A DNA stretch of 63,582 bases from assembly GCF_009017275.1 (NCBI RefSeq), contig NZ_WBZC01000027.1:1-63582 (forward strand), given 5' to 3'. The notes under the pieces are model-generated. The model was given only the letters and a program-made list of their open reading frames with translations, did not search any database and was not told where the DNA came from. The number at the start of each line of letters is the position of its first letter. The first letter of the stretch is position 1. The DNA is from Alkaliphilus pronyensis. GTDB taxonomy: Bacteria > Bacillota > Clostridia > Peptostreptococcales > Natronincolaceae. A program made the position numbers and the translations under genes. Shown in pieces: positions 28,619-36,722 of this stretch.

Positions 28619-28705
28619 AAAACTCAGCTCCACTTATTTAGAAGCTTAGTTGCACTTATCTCCCACTTTAGAAATGACAGCATTAATAACGAAGCTGATA
28701 TAAAG
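28619..28705 (+). repeat. Dispersed intergenic repeat copy
   Basis: AACTCAGCTCCACTTATTT, GAAGCTTAGTTGCACTTAT and CTCCCACTTTAGAA align with the left two-thirds of the repeat at 32501; the right third is degenerate. It begins immediately after the asparaginase stop. Confidence 0.65.
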
Positions 28706-28706
28706 T

Positions 28707-28743
28707 ATTACATAGGGGCTCACAATGAGCTTTCCTATGTAAT
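28707..28743. terminator. Hairpin between asparaginase and the helicase gene
   Basis: ATTACATAGG (28707-28716) pairs perfectly with CCTATGTAAT (28734-28743) around an inner CTC/GAG. It lies between convergent genes and is likely bidirectional, though the T tract is weak on both sides. Confidence 0.6.
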
Positions 28744-28760
28744 TATAAGTGTATAAAAAA

Positions 28761-30785
28761 CTATTTAAAAATGTTATTTTTTAGGCATGTAGCAAGGTCA
28801 AAGTCTCTAACCTCATTAGTTGTGAAACGAACCTTAATGATATTGTCTAAAACTTTAATTATTGAACCTTTTCCAAATAGCTTGTGTACTACTTCTCTTC
28901 CCTTTACTAGCTTTGCTTTTTCTATGTCGTAGCACTTCATCTCCTCAATAAATCTTGAGGCTTGTACAGTTGCTTCATATCTGGTTTTTGGTGATATAAT
29001 ATGAAGCTGTTCTTTAGCCCTGGTTATAGCGACATAGAAAAGTCTTCTTTCTTCCTCTAGCAATTCACTGCTGTCTATAGATCGTTTATGGGGGGTTATA
29101 GCTTCAATAGCACCGATTATAATTACAACACCATATTCTAAGCCCTTAGCACTATGCATTGTAAGAAGTGAAATGCAATTATTATCTTTATTATTCTTTA
29201 AAGGTTTTATGCTTTCATTCTTTAAGGTATTTATTCCCCTATAAAGGGATTCAACATCTTCATATTTTTTACAGGCTTCTTCAAGCTCATCTAGGGTATC
29301 AAATAGTCCATTACTTGGAATATTCTTTTCTTGACAATAGCTAGAAATATACTGGTCATAGCCTACCACCTTACGTATGTAACCAATAGCATCCTTTAGC
29401 TTCATATTTCTGATTGACTTAAAAGCAACCTCCAATTCATTTATCAATTTAAGCTGATATGGTAATAGACCTCCCTTTACCCTTAATGCAGTTATTAAAT
29501 CCTTATGGTACTGACTAGCTTCTTTTATGGATTTTTTTGTTATATACCTTGTTGGTCTATTAATTATTGAAATTATACTTTGGGTATCCAGTTGGTTATA
29601 GGAAGCCCTAATATAGGAAATAATATCCCTTGAAACCCAATGATCAAATATATTGTCAATATTATCATTACATACAAAGGGAAGATTACTTTCAATAAGT
29701 GTATCTATTATTCCATTGGCTTGTAGATTAGTTCTATATATTACAGCAATGTCGCTATAGCTATAACCCCTACTAATAGCATCTGCAATTATTTCAACCA
29801 CCAGTCTATTTTCCTCTACTCTATTGGCGGGTGAATAGAATTCTAAAGGCTGTAGGTTTTCATTAATACATTCCATTTTCTTTTCTACTCTAAATTTATT
29901 CTTAGAAATAAGCATGTTGGCAGCATCTATAATATGCTTTTGGGATCTATAATTGCTATCAATAGTTATTCTTTTTGTGTTGGGAAATATCCTATTAAAA
30001 TTCAGAATAAAGCTGGGATTAGCCCCTCTAAAGCCATATATAGACTGATCATCATCACCAACTACAAAAACATTGTTATTTGGTTGCGCCAGCATTTTAA
30101 TAATTTCAAATTGAATTTTATTAATGTCTTGAAACTCATCTATCAATATATACTTAAACTTTCGTCTTAAATACTCTAATAATTTGGGTTCCTTCTTTAA
30201 AGCTCCATAGCATTTAGTCAACATATCGTCAAAGTCTATTTTACCGTGATCTTTTTTATATGCTTCATAGCAGTCAATTACCCTGTCAAAATCCTTTTTA
30301 TCTAAAACATTGGAATTAAAAGAACCCTGTAGATAGTAGTTACATTTAAATATACCTATCTCCTGTAGTATTTCCTTTATTAACTCCTCATCGTAAGAGT
30401 TTTCAATTTCGAGAGTTCTAACTATGTTTTTTATTACATTACGCTTTTCCTTTTCATTTAATATATTCAACTTTTCAGACGGAAAACAGCCTCTTATAAT
30501 TCTATAAAAAATTGAGTGAAATGTACCGAAATTAACATTGCTCTTTAAGCTATTATCCATTAGCTTGTTAAACCTTTGCTTCATTTCTTCGGCTGCTGCC
30601 TTTGTAAATGATATTACTAATATGTTATCTGGTGCTACACCATATTCCATTATTAGATTATATATTCTATGGGTAATGACGGTGGTTTTTCCTGATCCAG
30701 GACCTGCATAAACTATACATGGTCCATCCTTGTGTATTACAGCCTTTAGTTGTTTTTCATTTAAGAAGTTATTTTTTTGACTCAT
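28761..30785 (-). CDS. UvrD/Rep-family ATP-dependent DNA helicase
   Basis: SF1A helicase, 674 aa. Motif I is GPGSGKTTVITHRI near residue 30, motif II DEFQDINKIQFEI, motif III GDDDQSIYGFRGA, motif IV YRSQKHIIDAAN, motif V LLTMHSAKGLEYGVVII and motif VI EERRLFYVAITRAKEQL. It is shorter than PcrA/UvrD (about 720-740 aa). The extreme C-terminus (VVHKLFGKGSIIKVLDNIIKVRFT) is a small Tudor-like segment seen in PcrA and related helicases. Probably DNA repair; a chromosomal PcrA may exist elsewhere. Confidence 0.9.
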   Translation of the reverse strand: MSQKNNFLNEKQLKAVIHKDGPCIVYAGPGSGKTTVITHRIYNLIMEYGVAPDNILVISFTKAAAEEMKQRFNKLMDNSLKSNVNFGTFHSIFYRIIRGCFPSEKLNILNEKEKRNVIKNIVRTLEIENSYDEELIKEILQEIGIFKCNYYLQGSFNSNVLDKKDFDRVIDCYEAYKKDHGKIDFDDMLTKCYGALKKEPKLLEYLRRKFKYILIDEFQDINKIQFEIIKMLAQPNNNVFVVGDDDQSIYGFRGANPSFILNFNRIFPNTKRITIDSNYRSQKHIIDAANMLISKNKFRVEKKMECINENLQPLEFYSPANRVEENRLVVEIIADAISRGYSYSDIAVIYRTNLQANGIIDTLIESNLPFVCNDNIDNIFDHWVSRDIISYIRASYNQLDTQSIISIINRPTRYITKKSIKEASQYHKDLITALRVKGGLLPYQLKLINELEVAFKSIRNMKLKDAIGYIRKVVGYDQYISSYCQEKNIPSNGLFDTLDELEEACKKYEDVESLYRGINTLKNESIKPLKNNKDNNCISLLTMHSAKGLEYGVVIIIGAIEAITPHKRSIDSSELLEEERRLFYVAITRAKEQLHIISPKTRYEATVQASRFIEEMKCYDIEKAKLVKGREVVHKLFGKGSIIKVLDNIIKVRFTTNEVRDFDLATCLKNNIFK

Positions 30786-30821
30786 TATAATGTACCTCTA
30801 ACACATATTTTCTAAACCAGT

Positions 30822-30944
30822 ATTTATCTCAGCGACGTTACTAACACTCCCGCTTCTTAAACGGGACATAAGTGCCCCAAGCTTCGAAATAAGGGCAACT
30901 AGAGTTCAGGTGGAGTTAAAGCTCCATCTGAACTAAGTTTTTTT
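30822..30944 (-). repeat. Dispersed intergenic repeat, full-length copy
   Basis: Reverse-strand copy of about 123 bp, matching the copy at 32501 along its whole length (AAAACTTAGTT, AGCTTGG, CACTTATGTC, TTAAGAAGC, TTAGTAAC, GCTGAGATAAAT). Its outer part contains a 13-bp hairpin (30902-30914 with 30922-30934) followed on the plus strand by a T7 tract. It abuts the stop of the SLH gene. Confidence 0.8.
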
Positions 30945-32373
30945 ATAGGCTAATGCTTCCAGACTTCATCAGCATTTGCTTTATCAGTCCATTTATTGCA
31001 TATTCAACGGGTTCTGGAGATGACGAGTACGTATTAATACCCATCTCCTTTCTTAGTTCATATAGCTCCTTTAGTGCTGCTTCAGCTCCATAATTAGAAA
31101 ATAACAGGTAGCCATAATTCCGTATAAGCTGTGACTTTATATTATTATTAAAGTCAAACCCAATAAGATTTTTATAGGCATTTATCCCTTCGTCAAACTC
31201 TTCATTTGCTATATGGTTGCTAATACTATAAAGACCCGTTTCTAGCTTAGTTTGACTATTATTAGTTTCATTATATGTTGTCTCAATAATAGTATTAATA
31301 TCTTCAATGGGGACATACTCAGATGCTATTGATAAGAACTCACTTAAGCCTTCAATGTTTGAATCCATATTATTGAATAGGTGCTGTAGTCCTTCCTCCA
31401 TAAGCTCCACTTTTCTTTCCAAAACAATACTATCATCATACTTAATGAGGTAGTAATTATTACCTATTACATTGAAATAGTTTTCGTTCTTTAGCTCCCA
31501 TAAGGTTTCAATAGGTGTCATATCATATAGGTGTCTTTCATCATAGGGTATATGACCTACGAAATTGCTATAGTGTATAGAGGTTACTGCATCAATAAAT
31601 TTTTGATGTAGCTCTGCTTCCTCGTCGTGTCCCTCTGAAGATTGAAATAACGGTAGCTCTAGCCTGTCTTCATTAGATAAGCTATCTTTATATACTAAAA
31701 AGCTGTCAGAAAAATATTCTAAATCTGACCCTACCCGCTTTAAAACCGTGGCTGCTTCTGCTCTTGTTATATTATTATCTAGCCTTAAGGTTTCATCAGA
31801 GTATCCCTTCAATATCCCATTATTAACTGATTCTATAATAAGATCATAATATAGAGTATTATTATCTACATCTATAAAGTAAACATTATTATTATCAATA
31901 GGAGGTGTAGTTACTGCCCTTGTCAGTAATAATACCTCATATCTATTAATTGCTGAATTAGGATTAAAGCTTTCACCTTTAAATATATCCATAAAAGTAA
32001 TATCTGTATCACTATAATCCGATATAAATGTTGCCAATAATGCTAACTCACCGTATGCCCAATGATTACTATCAATATCTTTATAGGCTATGTTTTCACC
32101 ACTACCACTGTATAAGCCTGCTTCACTATAGATGCCCTTTTTATACATTAAATCGTCTAAGGCTAAAGCAAAGTCAATTCTACTTATGGATTCATCGGGT
32201 CTAAAGCTTCCATCCTCAAACCCATCCAGTATTCTAACTGTGTTAGTTGCCCAGTTAACATATTCTTTACTCCAGTGGTTATCTATATCATTATATACAC
32301 CTATAGCCGTTGAGATATGTATGGATAAAACACTAATAGCAATTATTATAATAATTTTCCCAATTTTCTTCAT
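30943..32373 (-). CDS. S-layer homology (SLH) domain protein
   Basis: Exported 476-aa protein with a signal peptide (residues 1-25, KKIGKIIIIIAISVLSIHIS) followed by three SLH modules. The modules begin at YNDIDNHWSKEYVNWAT, AYKDIDSNHWAYGELALLA and YFIDVDNNTLYYDLIIESV, with the GFEDGSFRPDESISR and GYSDETLRLDNNITRAEA hallmarks. SLH modules bind pyruvylated secondary wall polymers, so it is attached to the cell surface. Residues 220-476 are mostly helical and not recognised. Confidence 0.88.
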   Translation of the reverse strand: MKKIGKIIIIIAISVLSIHISTAIGVYNDIDNHWSKEYVNWATNTVRILDGFEDGSFRPDESISRIDFALALDDLMYKKGIYSEAGLYSGSGENIAYKDIDSNHWAYGELALLATFISDYSDTDITFMDIFKGESFNPNSAINRYEVLLLTRAVTTPPIDNNNVYFIDVDNNTLYYDLIIESVNNGILKGYSDETLRLDNNITRAEAATVLKRVGSDLEYFSDSFLVYKDSLSNEDRLELPLFQSSEGHDEEAELHQKFIDAVTSIHYSNFVGHIPYDERHLYDMTPIETLWELKNENYFNVIGNNYYLIKYDDSIVLERKVELMEEGLQHLFNNMDSNIEGLSEFLSIASEYVPIEDINTIIETTYNETNNSQTKLETGLYSISNHIANEEFDEGINAYKNLIGFDFNNNIKSQLIRNYGYLLFSNYGAEAALKELYELRKEMGINTYSSSPEPVEYAINGLIKQMLMKSGSISL

Positions 32374-32500
32374 ATTTTTTGGCCCCCCTTGTATTAGCCT
32401 GTTAATTATTTACAATCATATCATACTTTTATATAATTTTACTTTACATTTATATGACATCTTCAAAGCTTTAATACTATATACCCATAACCGTATAAGG

Positions 32501-32622
32501 AAAACTTAGTTACTATGGAGCTTTTACTCTACACAAGCTCTAGCACTGCTTATTTTCAAGCTTGGTGGCACTTATGTCTCCCTTAAGAAGCATAAGTATT
32601 AGTAGCTCCGCTGAGATAAATG
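32501..32622 (+). repeat. Dispersed intergenic repeat, full-length copy
   Basis: About 122 bp. Recurrent blocks in order are AAAACTTAGTT, ATGGAGCTTT, CAAGCTTGG, GGCACTTATGTC, TTAAGAAGC, AGTATTAGTA and GCTGAGATAAATG. The same blocks occur at 27240, 28619, 30822 (minus), 36620, 44958 (minus) and 49138. There is no ORF in common. Confidence 0.8.
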
Positions 32623-32680
32623 ATTATTTAACTTGTAGGCTTTTTTTGATATTATTAGATTAAAACCAGCGGAGGAAGCT

Positions 32681-33706
32681 ATGATAATCAAAGAGCATAC
32701 ATTGAAAGAGGAGCTTATACTACCTAACTATATTTATGAAATTAATGACCTTAATAATGTTCTAATACTAGATATCGAGACAACTGGTCTAAGTAAGTAT
32801 AATAATAAAGTAATTCTTATTGGGTATTTGCATTATGAAGCAGCCTCAGTTAAGCTGAAACAGCTTTTTGCAGAAGATCCATCTGAGGAGGGGTTAATCT
32901 TAAAGGAGCTTTTAAAGGACATAAAAAGATTTGATACATTAATAACATATAATGGTGCAGCCTTTGACTGTCCCTTTTTAAAGGAACGGTTTAAGAAGCA
33001 TAAGATTAATTGGTCTATTGATGATTACTCACATATAGATATTCTTCAGCATATTAGACCCTTTAAAAGCCGCTTAAATATACCTAACCTTAAGCTTAAA
33101 ACCCTTGAAAAATATTTGGGCATAAACAGAAGGGATTTAATAACTGGAGCTGATAGCGTTAATCTTTACAACTCCTTTGTTTCCAATAAATCCCATGAGC
33201 TTTTAGAAAAAATACTACTGCACAACTATGAGGATATATACTATCTAGGTAAAGTGTTAGAAATATTTAATTACATACCTGAAGATATTCGTAGAAAAAG
33301 AAAGCACTCGGTAATGCTAAGCAATAATATGATTTACTTCACCTACTCTTCTATGGATATATCCATTAATAACAAGAGGATTATATTATCAGGTGAATCT
33401 AATAAATTAGCTGATTTTCCAGAGCTAAGCTGTTTCCATGAGGGCTTTAAGCTCTATTGGGACTCAAGGGCTGGAGCTTTTAATACTGAGATACAGTTAT
33501 TAAATACTAAGCTAGATAGCGGCAATAAAATCTATTATATAGACCTAAGAGCTTTGGGTATATCCCATGTACAATTTGTAAATATAGGTGTAAAGCCATA
33601 TGAAGATTGCTTTTTACATGTAGATACTACATCACCCAATTTGTTAGCTATAGAAGTATTAATTGGAGAAATAATAAATAAAGCCTTTAAGGAAGCTATG
33701 TGTTAG
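32681..33706 (+). CDS. YprB-like RNase H-fold exonuclease-domain protein
   Basis: Predicted DEDD-type 3'-5' nuclease domain. LILDIETTGLSK (first Asp and Glu, near residue 30), TYNGAAFDCPFLKERF (second Asp) and HNYEDIYYLGKV (last Asp, near 187) match the DEDD pattern, as in Bacillus YprB. The C-terminal part (220-341) is unrecognised. Length 341 aa; GGAGG lies 7 nt before the ATG. Usually YprB is next to a DEAD helicase gene (YprA); none is adjacent here. Confidence 0.8.
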   Translation: MIIKEHTLKEELILPNYIYEINDLNNVLILDIETTGLSKYNNKVILIGYLHYEAASVKLKQLFAEDPSEEGLILKELLKDIKRFDTLITYNGAAFDCPFLKERFKKHKINWSIDDYSHIDILQHIRPFKSRLNIPNLKLKTLEKYLGINRRDLITGADSVNLYNSFVSNKSHELLEKILLHNYEDIYYLGKVLEIFNYIPEDIRRKRKHSVMLSNNMIYFTYSSMDISINNKRIILSGESNKLADFPELSCFHEGFKLYWDSRAGAFNTEIQLLNTKLDSGNKIYYIDLRALGISHVQFVNIGVKPYEDCFLHVDTTSPNLLAIEVLIGEIINKAFKEAMC

Positions 33707-33734
33707 TTAGCGTGAAAGTAAAAAGCCACAACGC

Positions 33735-33766
33735 AAAAAGTCAGAGTATATATACTCTGACTTTTT
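33735..33766. terminator. Bidirectional terminator between yprB-like and tRNA genes
   Basis: A near-perfect palindrome, AAAAAGTCAGAGTA pairing with TACTCTGACTTTTT, serves both convergent transcripts. Confidence 0.9.
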
Positions 33767-33769
33767 AAT

Positions 33770-33846
33770 TGGTGGGCCTTCAGGGACTCGAACCCCGGAC
33801 CTACCGGTTATGAGCCGGACGCTCTAACCAACTGAGCTAAAGGCCC
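33770..33846 (-). tRNA. tRNA-Met (anticodon CAT)
   Basis: A 77-nt minus-strand cloverleaf with encoded CCA; acceptor GGGCCTT pairs perfectly with AAGGCCC. The anticodon loop is CTCATAA with stem CCGG. The CAT anticodon could also belong to the lysidine-modified Ile2 isoacceptor; the sequence features alone favour elongator Met only moderately. Not initiator, because the acceptor starts with a G-C pair. Confidence 0.85.
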
Positions 33847-33860
33847 CAATAATATTGGGA

Positions 33861-33949
33861 TGGCGGAGAGGGTGGGATTCGAACCCACGGCCCCTTTCGG
33901 AGTCACTGGTTTTCAAGACCAGCTCCTTAAACCACTCGGACACCTCTCC
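33861..33949 (-). tRNA. tRNA-Ser (anticodon TGA)
   Basis: An 89-nt class II tRNA with a long variable arm and encoded CCA. GGAGAGG pairs with CCTCTCC, the anticodon loop is CTTGAAA, and the T-loop is GTTCGAATC. It is cotranscribed with the tRNA-Met 14 nt downstream. Confidence 0.95.
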
Positions 33950-34010
33950 TTATTATTAGACAAAGGTGCTACTACTGAGTCTGTGACTGCGTTTTAACAC
34001 TGTAATTGAT

Positions 34011-34039
34011 AGTATAGCATAGGAAATTTCACTTGTCAA
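34011..34039 (-). promoter_or_regulatory. Promoter of the tRNA-Ser/tRNA-Met operon
   Basis: On the minus strand a perfect TTGACA (34034-34039) and TATACT (34011-34016) are separated by 17 bp. Confidence 0.85.
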
Positions 34040-34103
34040 CAATCCATTTTATTACACTTCAAAAAATTATCTACAAAAAAATAACCAGCTAAAAACCAAT
34101 GGT

Positions 34104-34703
34104 TTAGGCCAGTTGAATTACTTTATCAGGCTTATTTATTAACAGCATAGTGTTAATTCTATTCTTTGCATCAACAATCTCTTGATATTTTTTATCGGAT
34201 ACAGTAGGGTCACCATATACCCTCCAGCCACAGGTCTTTGTCAGCTTTAGAGAGGGATGCCCCATAAATCCTATTACATCCTTTAGTGGATATCCTAGAA
34301 ATACTCCTATTTCGTCTGGTATTTCTCCATCTTTCATTTTCATTATCAAGTGATCTAAATAGTTGTTTAAGCTATATTCTGTAGGATAGTTTAACCTTTT
34401 TAGAAACTTCAAATTACTACCATGATTTAATGTATAGTCTAAAAGCCTAACATTGTAGAAGAGTATCTTACTACATCCATTTGGAAATGTAAACTCCTTA
34501 AACTTAATCTTTGAACTATATTTAATGATGGCCTTTACATTTTGCTTCTTATTAATGCTAATTTCATCATTACCAGGAAAGCTTAATATTTCAGATGGCT
34601 TTACTCCTAATAGGACTGGCCCTAAGGCCCTAACAATCCATTTAATAAACTCATTATTACTATTTTGATTTAAGCAATAGCAATTCTCAGCATTAACCTC
34701 CAA
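34104..34703 (-). CDS. DUF3793-family protein
   Basis: Member of the DUF3793 family of anaerobes; ALGPVLLGVKPSEILSF near the N-terminus and GVFLGYPLKDVIGFMGH / GWRVYGDP near the C-terminus are family signatures. No function is established; the family is often near iron or flavodoxin genes. The frame is open up to an ATG at 34805 overlapping the DUF2325 gene, but the TTG at 34703, 8 nt after AAGGGGG, gives the family's usual ~200 aa and N-terminus. Same strand as DUF2325 and a Fur-like box. Confidence 0.75.
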   Translation of the reverse strand: MEVNAENCYCLNQNSNNEFIKWIVRALGPVLLGVKPSEILSFPGNDEISINKKQNVKAIIKYSSKIKFKEFTFPNGCSKILFYNVRLLDYTLNHGSNLKFLKRLNYPTEYSLNNYLDHLIMKMKDGEIPDEIGVFLGYPLKDVIGFMGHPSLKLTKTCGWRVYGDPTVSDKKYQEIVDAKNRINTMLLINKPDKVIQLA

Positions 34704-34780
34704 GATATTTTCCCCCTTAAAACACTTATGCTGCTTAACAATAAGATTTTTTACTATATAATACTTGTTTGCCCAGTTAC

Positions 34781-35083
34781 TTATTGTCCAGTATTGTATG
34801 GACATTGTCTACAGTTATTAAGCTGCTTCGATAAATCACTACAGGCTCTTCTGGAAAATACACAGGGAATGTTGTTTTGTTTAGCTTTTTCCTTCACAAT
34901 TTGTGTTATATTATGCTCTATAAAGTCATAGAACACTATAATCATATCTGTCTCATTTGGTATTTCATAGTTCCTCATTCCCTTTTTTCTTCCTGTCCAA
35001 TGGGTGTAATCCTTTATTCCGTATTCCATAAGTATATTTGGTATATTTCCAAGCTTATCTCCACCTACCAGTAATGCACGCAT
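34781..35083 (-). CDS. DUF2325-family protein
   Basis: A 100-aa protein with the DUF2325 pattern: N-terminal ALLVGGDKLGNIPNIL, DMIIVFYDFIEHN, and Cys-rich end SRRACSDLSKQLNNC. The Rossmann-like fold suggests nucleotide or metal-cofactor binding, but the function is unknown. First gene after a Fur-type operator, so probably iron-responsive together with DUF3793. Confidence 0.8.
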   Translation of the reverse strand: MRALLVGGDKLGNIPNILMEYGIKDYTHWTGRKKGMRNYEIPNETDMIIVFYDFIEHNITQIVKEKAKQNNIPCVFSRRACSDLSKQLNNCRQCPYNTGQ

Positions 35084-35123
35084 ATGTATTCAACTCCCCC
35101 TAAATCTTTATTATTGTGTTATT

Positions 35124-35142
35124 GATATTGATTATCATTATT
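35124..35142. promoter_or_regulatory. Fur-type operator
   Basis: This 19-bp site differs from the classical Fur consensus GATAATGATTATCATTATC at only two positions (5 and 19). It lies 41 bp upstream of the DUF2325 start, and also upstream of the small plus-strand ORF at 35266. Confidence 0.75.
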
Positions 35143-35265
35143 GTATATTAAGTTTTATCATTTGTCAATATGTTCTTATTCTAATATTATGAAATATCAG
35201 ATATTCTCACTGGCCTTATTATGTGATATTATTTATATAGACCAAAGTATAGGAGGAAAAAGCTT

Positions 35266-35526
35266 ATGGGAAAAAAGAAAAAGCTATATAAGGAAAGGGT
35301 TAAGCTAAGTGCCAAAGAGGCAATTGTTAATTCCCCTGATAAGTTAAACAGAAGTATGCCTAATGTTTATAGGGGATGTGGAGTTATAGGTGACACTAAG
35401 TATAATCGCAAAAAATCAAAAGGAGCTGTCCAAAAAGAAATCAAAAACTTTATGGATAGCTCTTTCGATTTAATTCTTTATAATAGTGTGTTATTTGCAA
35501 TTAAAGTTGTACACCTTAAAACTTGA
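35266..35526 (+). CDS. Small basic hypothetical protein
   Basis: An 86-aa ORF with a very good ribosome site (TAGGAGG, 9 nt before ATG) and a Lys-rich N-terminus (KKKKLYKERVKLSAKEA). I recognise no family. The last 16 codons overlap the convergent D-aminopeptidase gene, so the authentic C-terminus may have been lost or extended by a frame change. It may share the Fur-box intergenic region. Confidence 0.45.
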   Translation: MGKKKKLYKERVKLSAKEAIVNSPDKLNRSMPNVYRGCGVIGDTKYNRKKSKGAVQKEIKNFMDSSFDLILYNSVLFAIKVVHLKT

Positions 35527-36299
35527 TAAGCCTCAATTATATTTTTAGCCCTATATGTAATTGTACTTGGTGAAGAAAGTGTAACACCTGGTATAATAGA
35601 TGCAATTTCTGCCATTCCACTGTTTACAAGAGTTATCTCTAACTCAATAGATCCGTTAATAATAATAGGCTTTATACTTTTAATTGCTTTAAGTGCTGTA
35701 TTAACACTATCTTGTATTTTTTTATGTGCGATCACTGGATTGAGGGATTGTGCAGCAAATCTTCCTCTTGAAATTTTAACAACTGCTGTTTCAATGTCTG
35801 AATTAATATCTTTAACTTCCTCAGATAGAATATTGTCGCCTGAAGCCATTATTACAGGTACCTTATATGAGCCTGCAACTAAAGAATTTAATAAAAACTC
35901 ACCGGCTTCCCTTCCATTTATTCTAATACTATTAACTACCCCACCGTGGTAAGAGTGACTTAAAACACCTGCTGTATTCATTCTTGAGTGATATCCAATA
36001 AAAAGAACAGCATCAAAGGTTTCGTCAATCCCCTCCATCATACCTAGCCTTTTAGGTGTACCAGTTATAAGCTCTGCAGCTGAATTCAGATCTTCTAATA
36101 ATATGTTTGTCATTGGTCCGTGGGAGTCATTTACTACTATTTTAGTTGCTCCATTGTTTTGCAGTGCCTTTATTGCTGCATTAACCTCTTCTGTCATAAG
36201 CTTTCTTGCCCTACTGTAATCATGTCCCGAAGGTGAACCGTGGGTTTTATTAACCACACCACTAACTCCTTCAATATCAGCTGAAATGTAAAATTTCAA
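35478..36299 (-). CDS. dppA: M55-family D-aminopeptidase
   Basis: Zinc-dependent D-stereospecific peptidase, a DppA relative. SADIEGVSG at residues 6-14 carries metal-binding Asp and Glu, VVNDSHGPMTN the catalytic His region, and IGYHSRMNTAGVLSHSYHG further metal ligands. Length 273 aa. Possible role in recycling D-Ala peptides from the cell wall. Monocistronic. Confidence 0.88.
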   Translation of the reverse strand: MKFYISADIEGVSGVVNKTHGSPSGHDYSRARKLMTEEVNAAIKALQNNGATKIVVNDSHGPMTNILLEDLNSAAELITGTPKRLGMMEGIDETFDAVLFIGYHSRMNTAGVLSHSYHGGVVNSIRINGREAGEFLLNSLVAGSYKVPVIMASGDNILSEEVKDINSDIETAVVKISRGRFAAQSLNPVIAHKKIQDSVNTALKAIKSIKPIIINGSIELEITLVNSGMAEIASIIPGVTLSSPSTITYRAKNIIEAYQVLRCTTLIANNTLL

Positions 36300-36456
36300 A
36301 ATAATCCCCCCTAGTTTTTTAGTATTGCTAAATTTTTTTTTACATAACTTAATCTATAGATTTAGAGATATATCCTTCCAGCTTTCTTAATTTTATCCTT
36401 TTGTGGATTTTAATTTTAATGAATTATAACTATTAAAAATTTATACAATTCATGTC

Positions 36457-36485
36457 TTTACATCGATTTCCTTATATGCTAAAAT
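36457..36485 (+). promoter_or_regulatory. Promoter of the MFS leader
   Basis: TTTACA (36457-36462) and TAAAAT (36480-36485) are separated by 17 bp. It gives a leader of about 230 nt before the MFS gene. Confidence 0.75.
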
Positions 36486-36516
36486 AGTTTAATATACTTA
36501 GTGAGTGTATCTAAGC

Positions 36517-36606
36517 ATGTTTTTGTGAGCGATACAGGATGTTTTTCTACACGTAGATAAAATCTACGGAGTCACTATCTTTGTGACTACGTGGATTTTT
36601 TTGTTT
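36517..36606 (+). promoter_or_regulatory. Transcription attenuator with mini-ORFs
   Basis: Two tiny ORFs, MFL (36517-36528) and MFFYT (36539-36556), are followed by competing hairpins. CGTAGAT (36552-36558) can pair with ATCTACG (36562-36568) as an antiterminator. The same ATCTACG is the left arm of a 14-position terminator stem (36562-36575 with 36583-36596; 13 pairs) ending in a T7 tract. Ribosome position on MFFYT, whose stop lies inside the antiterminator arm, could select between the two folds. Confidence 0.65.
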
Positions 36607-36619
36607 TCTATAATAAAGT

Positions 36620-36690
36620 AAACTTAGCTCAACTTAAATCGAAGCTTGTTGCACTCATATCACCCTTATGAAGTGGGAGTACTGTAAAGA
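36620..36690 (+). repeat. Dispersed intergenic repeat, degenerate copy
   Basis: AACTTAGCT, AAATCGAAGCTTG, GCACTCATAT and GAAG...AGTACTGTAA align with the repeat at 32501. It sits between the attenuator and the MFS start. Confidence 0.55.
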
Positions 36691-36722
36691 CGGTTACATA
36701 AATAAAGCCTGGAGGTGTCAAT

